From assembly GCF_003610555.1 (NCBI RefSeq), contig NZ_RAPQ01000008.1, positions 1,232,490 to 1,296,489 on the forward strand: DNA of 64,000 nucleotides, in the 5' to 3' direction. The stretch comes from Marinifilum flexuosum (GTDB taxonomy: Bacteria > Bacteroidota > Bacteroidia > Bacteroidales > Marinifilaceae). Below, piece by piece: positions 61,580 through 64,000 of this stretch. The notes below the pieces were generated by a model that saw only the letters and a program-made list of their open reading frames with translations, was not told the DNA's origin and searched no databases. How positions within the stretch are numbered: the first letter of the stretch is position 1; each line of letters begins with the position of its first letter. The position numbers and the translations under genes were made by a program.

Positions 61580-63208
61580 TTACGATCCTTGTTTGTTGTT
61601 TGTGTATTTAGTAATTAATGTATTCCTGATTTCATTGTATACATCCAACACTTTTTGCATGTTTTCATGACACTTTTTAGTCAGGAATTCCTTCGCCTTT
61701 TTAGGGCTTTTATCGTATAGTTTTTGTGCTTGTTTGTCGTTTTCTTCAATCTGATTGAAAAAATCAGCTTGCAAAGGTTCTCTCATTGTAAACAGATCTT
61801 CAACCGCATCCTGCCATCTTAAATAAAGCAGGTTGTCTACAAAATCAATTGCCCAACGTGCCGATCTTGGATCATATTGATTTGGATCATAAATTTTGTA
61901 AGATTCGTGAATCTCTTGTGTTCCGCAGTAGATTGGCACATAAGGTGAAGTGTACTGGTTATCCTGAAATACCCAGTAAATTCCACCAATTGGATCTGGC
62001 AACCAGGATCTCAACTGACAAATCATACCATAATTCCCTTTCGATACATTTCTACGATTGGTAATATCCAGTAGTTCACGCATTGCCTTGGTTGGGAAAG
62101 GTGTTGTTAATGGACTTTTAATCAACTTGCCATCCTTGCTTGGAACATACCAATCAGGATCAGATGTTTTATCGTAAATGGTTCCCTCAAAAGTTGAACG
62201 TTGAAATTCCATGATATCCTGAACAGAAACCTTTTTCTCCGGTTTAACCGAAAAAGGATACATGGAAATGTCTTCTACATATTGGTGGTAAGCATCTTGC
62301 CCTTTAAAAGGATCACTTAACTTTCTGTTTGGCCATTCTTTAAAATTTGGAGCATATTTAGAGTAGAACAACCAAAATCTTCCGCTCGACCATTCACGAA
62401 GGGTAGGGCTGTATGCCTCTTGCCAAATAAATGGTTTGCCCGATTTTGGATTGTACCAAGCATGATCGATAGCAACTTGCTTGTAATTCTTTGAAGCCAT
62501 AAACCATTCAGGTTTGCTTAAATCGATCTCTTTAATGATACTCCAGTTAGGAACAATGGCAATGTGATCATCCGGAACTCTTTGCGCAGCCCAAATTGCT
62601 CCTGATTTACCTGAGTTTGGTTCCCAATCTTTACCTACAGCCACAATTTCAAGTACCCAAACTTCATTCGGGTCTGCTATGCATAATGCTTCTGATTCAG
62701 GTCCACATGATGGCAAGAATCCATATTCCTCCATTAGTGAAGTGATTAGTTTGATGGCTTCACGTGCAGTTTTACATCTTTGCAGGGCAAAAATCTGAGC
62801 CTGCTCAACAGTCATAATTTGCTTACCGGATTCTCTGTCGACCTGCAACTCTTTCTTCTGACTTAAAGTACTTTCCGCAATAGCCAGCTGAAACTCATTC
62901 ATGTGAGAGTAAGCAGAATGAAAGTAAGTATAAGTTTGTCGAACTTGTGGGATATAGCCAAGTATTTCACCATATTCTTCCAACCCACCGTTGATTTCCT
63001 GTAATCCATAATAAACAGGAGTTTTTGATCCTGTAGGAAACTTTCGCCCATGAACTACTCTAATTCTGGTATCATTTCCTCCATAGGTGTGAGATGTAAT
63101 TACAGAACCATCAACTGTAGCTTTTTTGCCCGCTACAATATCGGTGCAAGCATGACTCTTTGGTAAAGTCAGGCAAGCTAAGATTGTAAGCAAAACTAGT
63201 TTTTTCAT
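61580..63208 (-). CDS. C69 family dipeptidase, exported
   Basis: 542 residues. Signal peptide 1-20 (LPKSHA) ends directly before Cys21 of CTDIVAGKKATVDGSV. In this Ntn-hydrolase family the Cys exposed by processing is the nucleophile, so signal cleavage and activation would be the same event. Other family motifs: ESTLS; CGPESEALCIADPNEVWVLEIV; DWYVPSKDGKL. It releases dipeptides in the periplasm. It may be co-transcribed with the partial peptidase gene upstream, with a family C repeat between. Confidence 0.92.
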   Translation of the reverse strand: MKKLVLLTILACLTLPKSHACTDIVAGKKATVDGSVITSHTYGGNDTRIRVVHGRKFPTGSKTPVYYGLQEINGGLEEYGEILGYIPQVRQTYTYFHSAYSHMNEFQLAIAESTLSQKKELQVDRESGKQIMTVEQAQIFALQRCKTAREAIKLITSLMEEYGFLPSCGPESEALCIADPNEVWVLEIVAVGKDWEPNSGKSGAIWAAQRVPDDHIAIVPNWSIIKEIDLSKPEWFMASKNYKQVAIDHAWYNPKSGKPFIWQEAYSPTLREWSSGRFWLFYSKYAPNFKEWPNRKLSDPFKGQDAYHQYVEDISMYPFSVKPEKKVSVQDIMEFQRSTFEGTIYDKTSDPDWYVPSKDGKLIKSPLTTPFPTKAMRELLDITNRRNVSKGNYGMICQLRSWLPDPIGGIYWVFQDNQYTSPYVPIYCGTQEIHESYKIYDPNQYDPRSARWAIDFVDNLLYLRWQDAVEDLFTMREPLQADFFNQIEENDKQAQKLYDKSPKKAKEFLTKKCHENMQKVLDVYNEIRNTLITKYTNNKQGS

Positions 63209-63231
63209 AAGAATTGAGTTTTTGTTTTTTA

Positions 63232-63321
63232 CATCCCCAGTTGCCCACCTTGAATATAGGACTTGTGACTACTAAATTTTGTAGTTCCAACTCCCCTCTT
63301 GAGAGGGGATAAAGGGGAGTG
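63232..63321. repeat. Family C REP doublet, copy 5
   Basis: The left arm is degraded (CATCCCCAGTTGCCCACCTTG), the right arm intact (CCCCTCTTGAGAGGGGATAAAGGGGAGTG), the centre CTACTAAATTTTGTAG shared with copy 4. Confidence 0.75.
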
Positions 63322-63351
63322 TTTTAATTACTCATTACTAATTATTCATTA

Positions 63352-63999
63352 TTAATTCTCGATTGGCATTTCCAACCACTCTTCCAAGGTTCTGATAATT
63401 TCAGTTTTCATCTCAGCAGGGAAATTACGGATTCGAGTTCCATGAGATCCTTCCGGGTTTACAAACTTTTTACACTTTGTATTGTCTTTTAGATCAACTG
63501 CCGTAGCCGACCATGTATCCCATTCACCATAAATGAAAAGCATTTTTTCAGCATCAGTTTGTAACCATTTATTCACTTGAATCATCGATTCTGGATTGAA
63601 TTTCCTGATTGGTTCATTAGGAAATACATGATCGAATGTTAAGTCCTTCTCATAGTTAATGTATGGTTTAAATGGAGCTACTTCATAACTGTACATTCCA
63701 ATTTCGGTAAGTGCCTGGTGGTAGAAAGCCAAACTTGGTTTCAAGCTAATCTCATCGAAGAAATCCATGCCTGAAACACGAACCAAATGCTTAAATAAAT
63801 CCTGAGCTTTTGCATCAGGAGATGGAATATCTTCACTCTTCGTACCTCCCCATTGCCAGAAAGCAAAAGAGTATTCCAAAATGGCAAGGTCAAGAGCCTT
63901 TTTCAATCCCATTGAAAATGAATATCCTTTCTTTTCAGCATGAGTTTTTGCTAGAGGAAGAAGCTCTTTCTTGTTTTTAAAACAAGCCAATTGGAACTG
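63352..63999 (-). CDS. C-terminal part of an S37/S28-like serine peptidase
   Basis: The frame is open to the window edge (three codons, Gln-Phe-Gln, precede the first Met), so this is the 3' part of a longer gene. 215 residues are visible. FIYGEWDTWSAT carries the probable catalytic Asp and NPEGSHGTRI the His; the Ser would lie outside the window. The pattern fits the PS-10/S37 tripeptidyl aminopeptidase-like family in Bacteroidota, with S28 as alternative. Minus strand, upstream of the C69 dipeptidase gene, which suggests a shared peptide-degradation role. Confidence 0.75.
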   Translation of the reverse strand, partial: QFQLACFKNKKELLPLAKTHAEKKGYSFSMGLKKALDLAILEYSFAFWQWGGTKSEDIPSPDAKAQDLFKHLVRVSGMDFFDEISLKPSLAFYHQALTEIGMYSYEVAPFKPYINYEKDLTFDHVFPNEPIRKFNPESMIQVNKWLQTDAEKMLFIYGEWDTWSATAVDLKDNTKCKKFVNPEGSHGTRIRNFPAEMKTEIIRTLEEWLEMPIEN

Positions 64000-64000
64000 G

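Overview
The window looks like a chromosomal segment from a marine Bacteroidota, probably of the Marinilabiliales/Marinifilaceae type. This is inference; no rRNA or other marker gene is present. The signs are AT-rich DNA, promoters of the Bacteroidota form (TTTG, about 20 bp, TAnnTTTG), a type IX secretion C-terminal domain, a SusB-like GH97 enzyme beside a TPR/DUF6377-type regulator, and many secreted peptidases and glycosidases. No tRNA, rRNA, CRISPR array or intact transposase was found.

Layout. 1-5.8 kb is an accessory island: a TIR-domain protein, then a tight three-gene operon (small TIR protein, ThsB-like TIR protein, membrane-anchored protein of unknown fold) that looks like a Thoeris-like immune module, then two small orphan genes. 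The island lies between two colinear diverged direct repeats (about 341-575 and 5494-5690) and carries REP-type palindromic repeats. 5.8-20.4 kb holds a 2076-residue secreted beta-helix protein with a sorting tail, an M28 peptidase, a MORN/TonB-C protein, a HAD nucleotidase, small envelope proteins and a MacB/FtsX-type permease. A NifX/NifB-type protein follows at 20.6 kb behind a clear promoter.

21.3-35.5 kb is the complete branched-chain amino acid locus, ilvD-ilvB-ilvN-ilvC then leuA-leuC-leuD-(leuA/cimA homologue)-leuB-ilvA. It is preceded by two leader-peptide attenuators in tandem, and a third lies before leuA. Each leader is a 27-29 residue peptide rich in Ile/Val/Leu. The end of each leader ORF can pair with the 5' arm of the following terminator, so one ribosome-stalling mechanism can be read directly from the sequence in all three.

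35.5-53.5 kb is an envelope and peptidase region: an S9 prolyl oligopeptidase, an exported TldD/TldE pair, a DUF6377-type regulator next to a GH97 glucosidase, a tricorn-like S41 protease, an M16 protease, and an NfeD-like protein paired with flotillin. Three consecutive transcription units end in nearly the same terminator stem. 53.5-54.8 kb is rich in repeats: an about 90-bp REP doublet in three copies around a DUF559 nuclease gene, a run of seven short hairpins, and an array of eight TTCTCC motifs spaced 19-21 bp just downstream of an uncharacterised 245-residue protein. 56.1-64 kb is on the minus strand: a GH63/MGH1-like glycosidase, a GH2 beta-galactosidase, a C69 dipeptidase and the 3' part of an S37/S28-like peptidase, with more copies of the 90-bp element between them.

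Most worth following up are the TIR operon, the double ilv attenuator, the phased TTCTCC array and the repeat-bounded DUF559 cassette.
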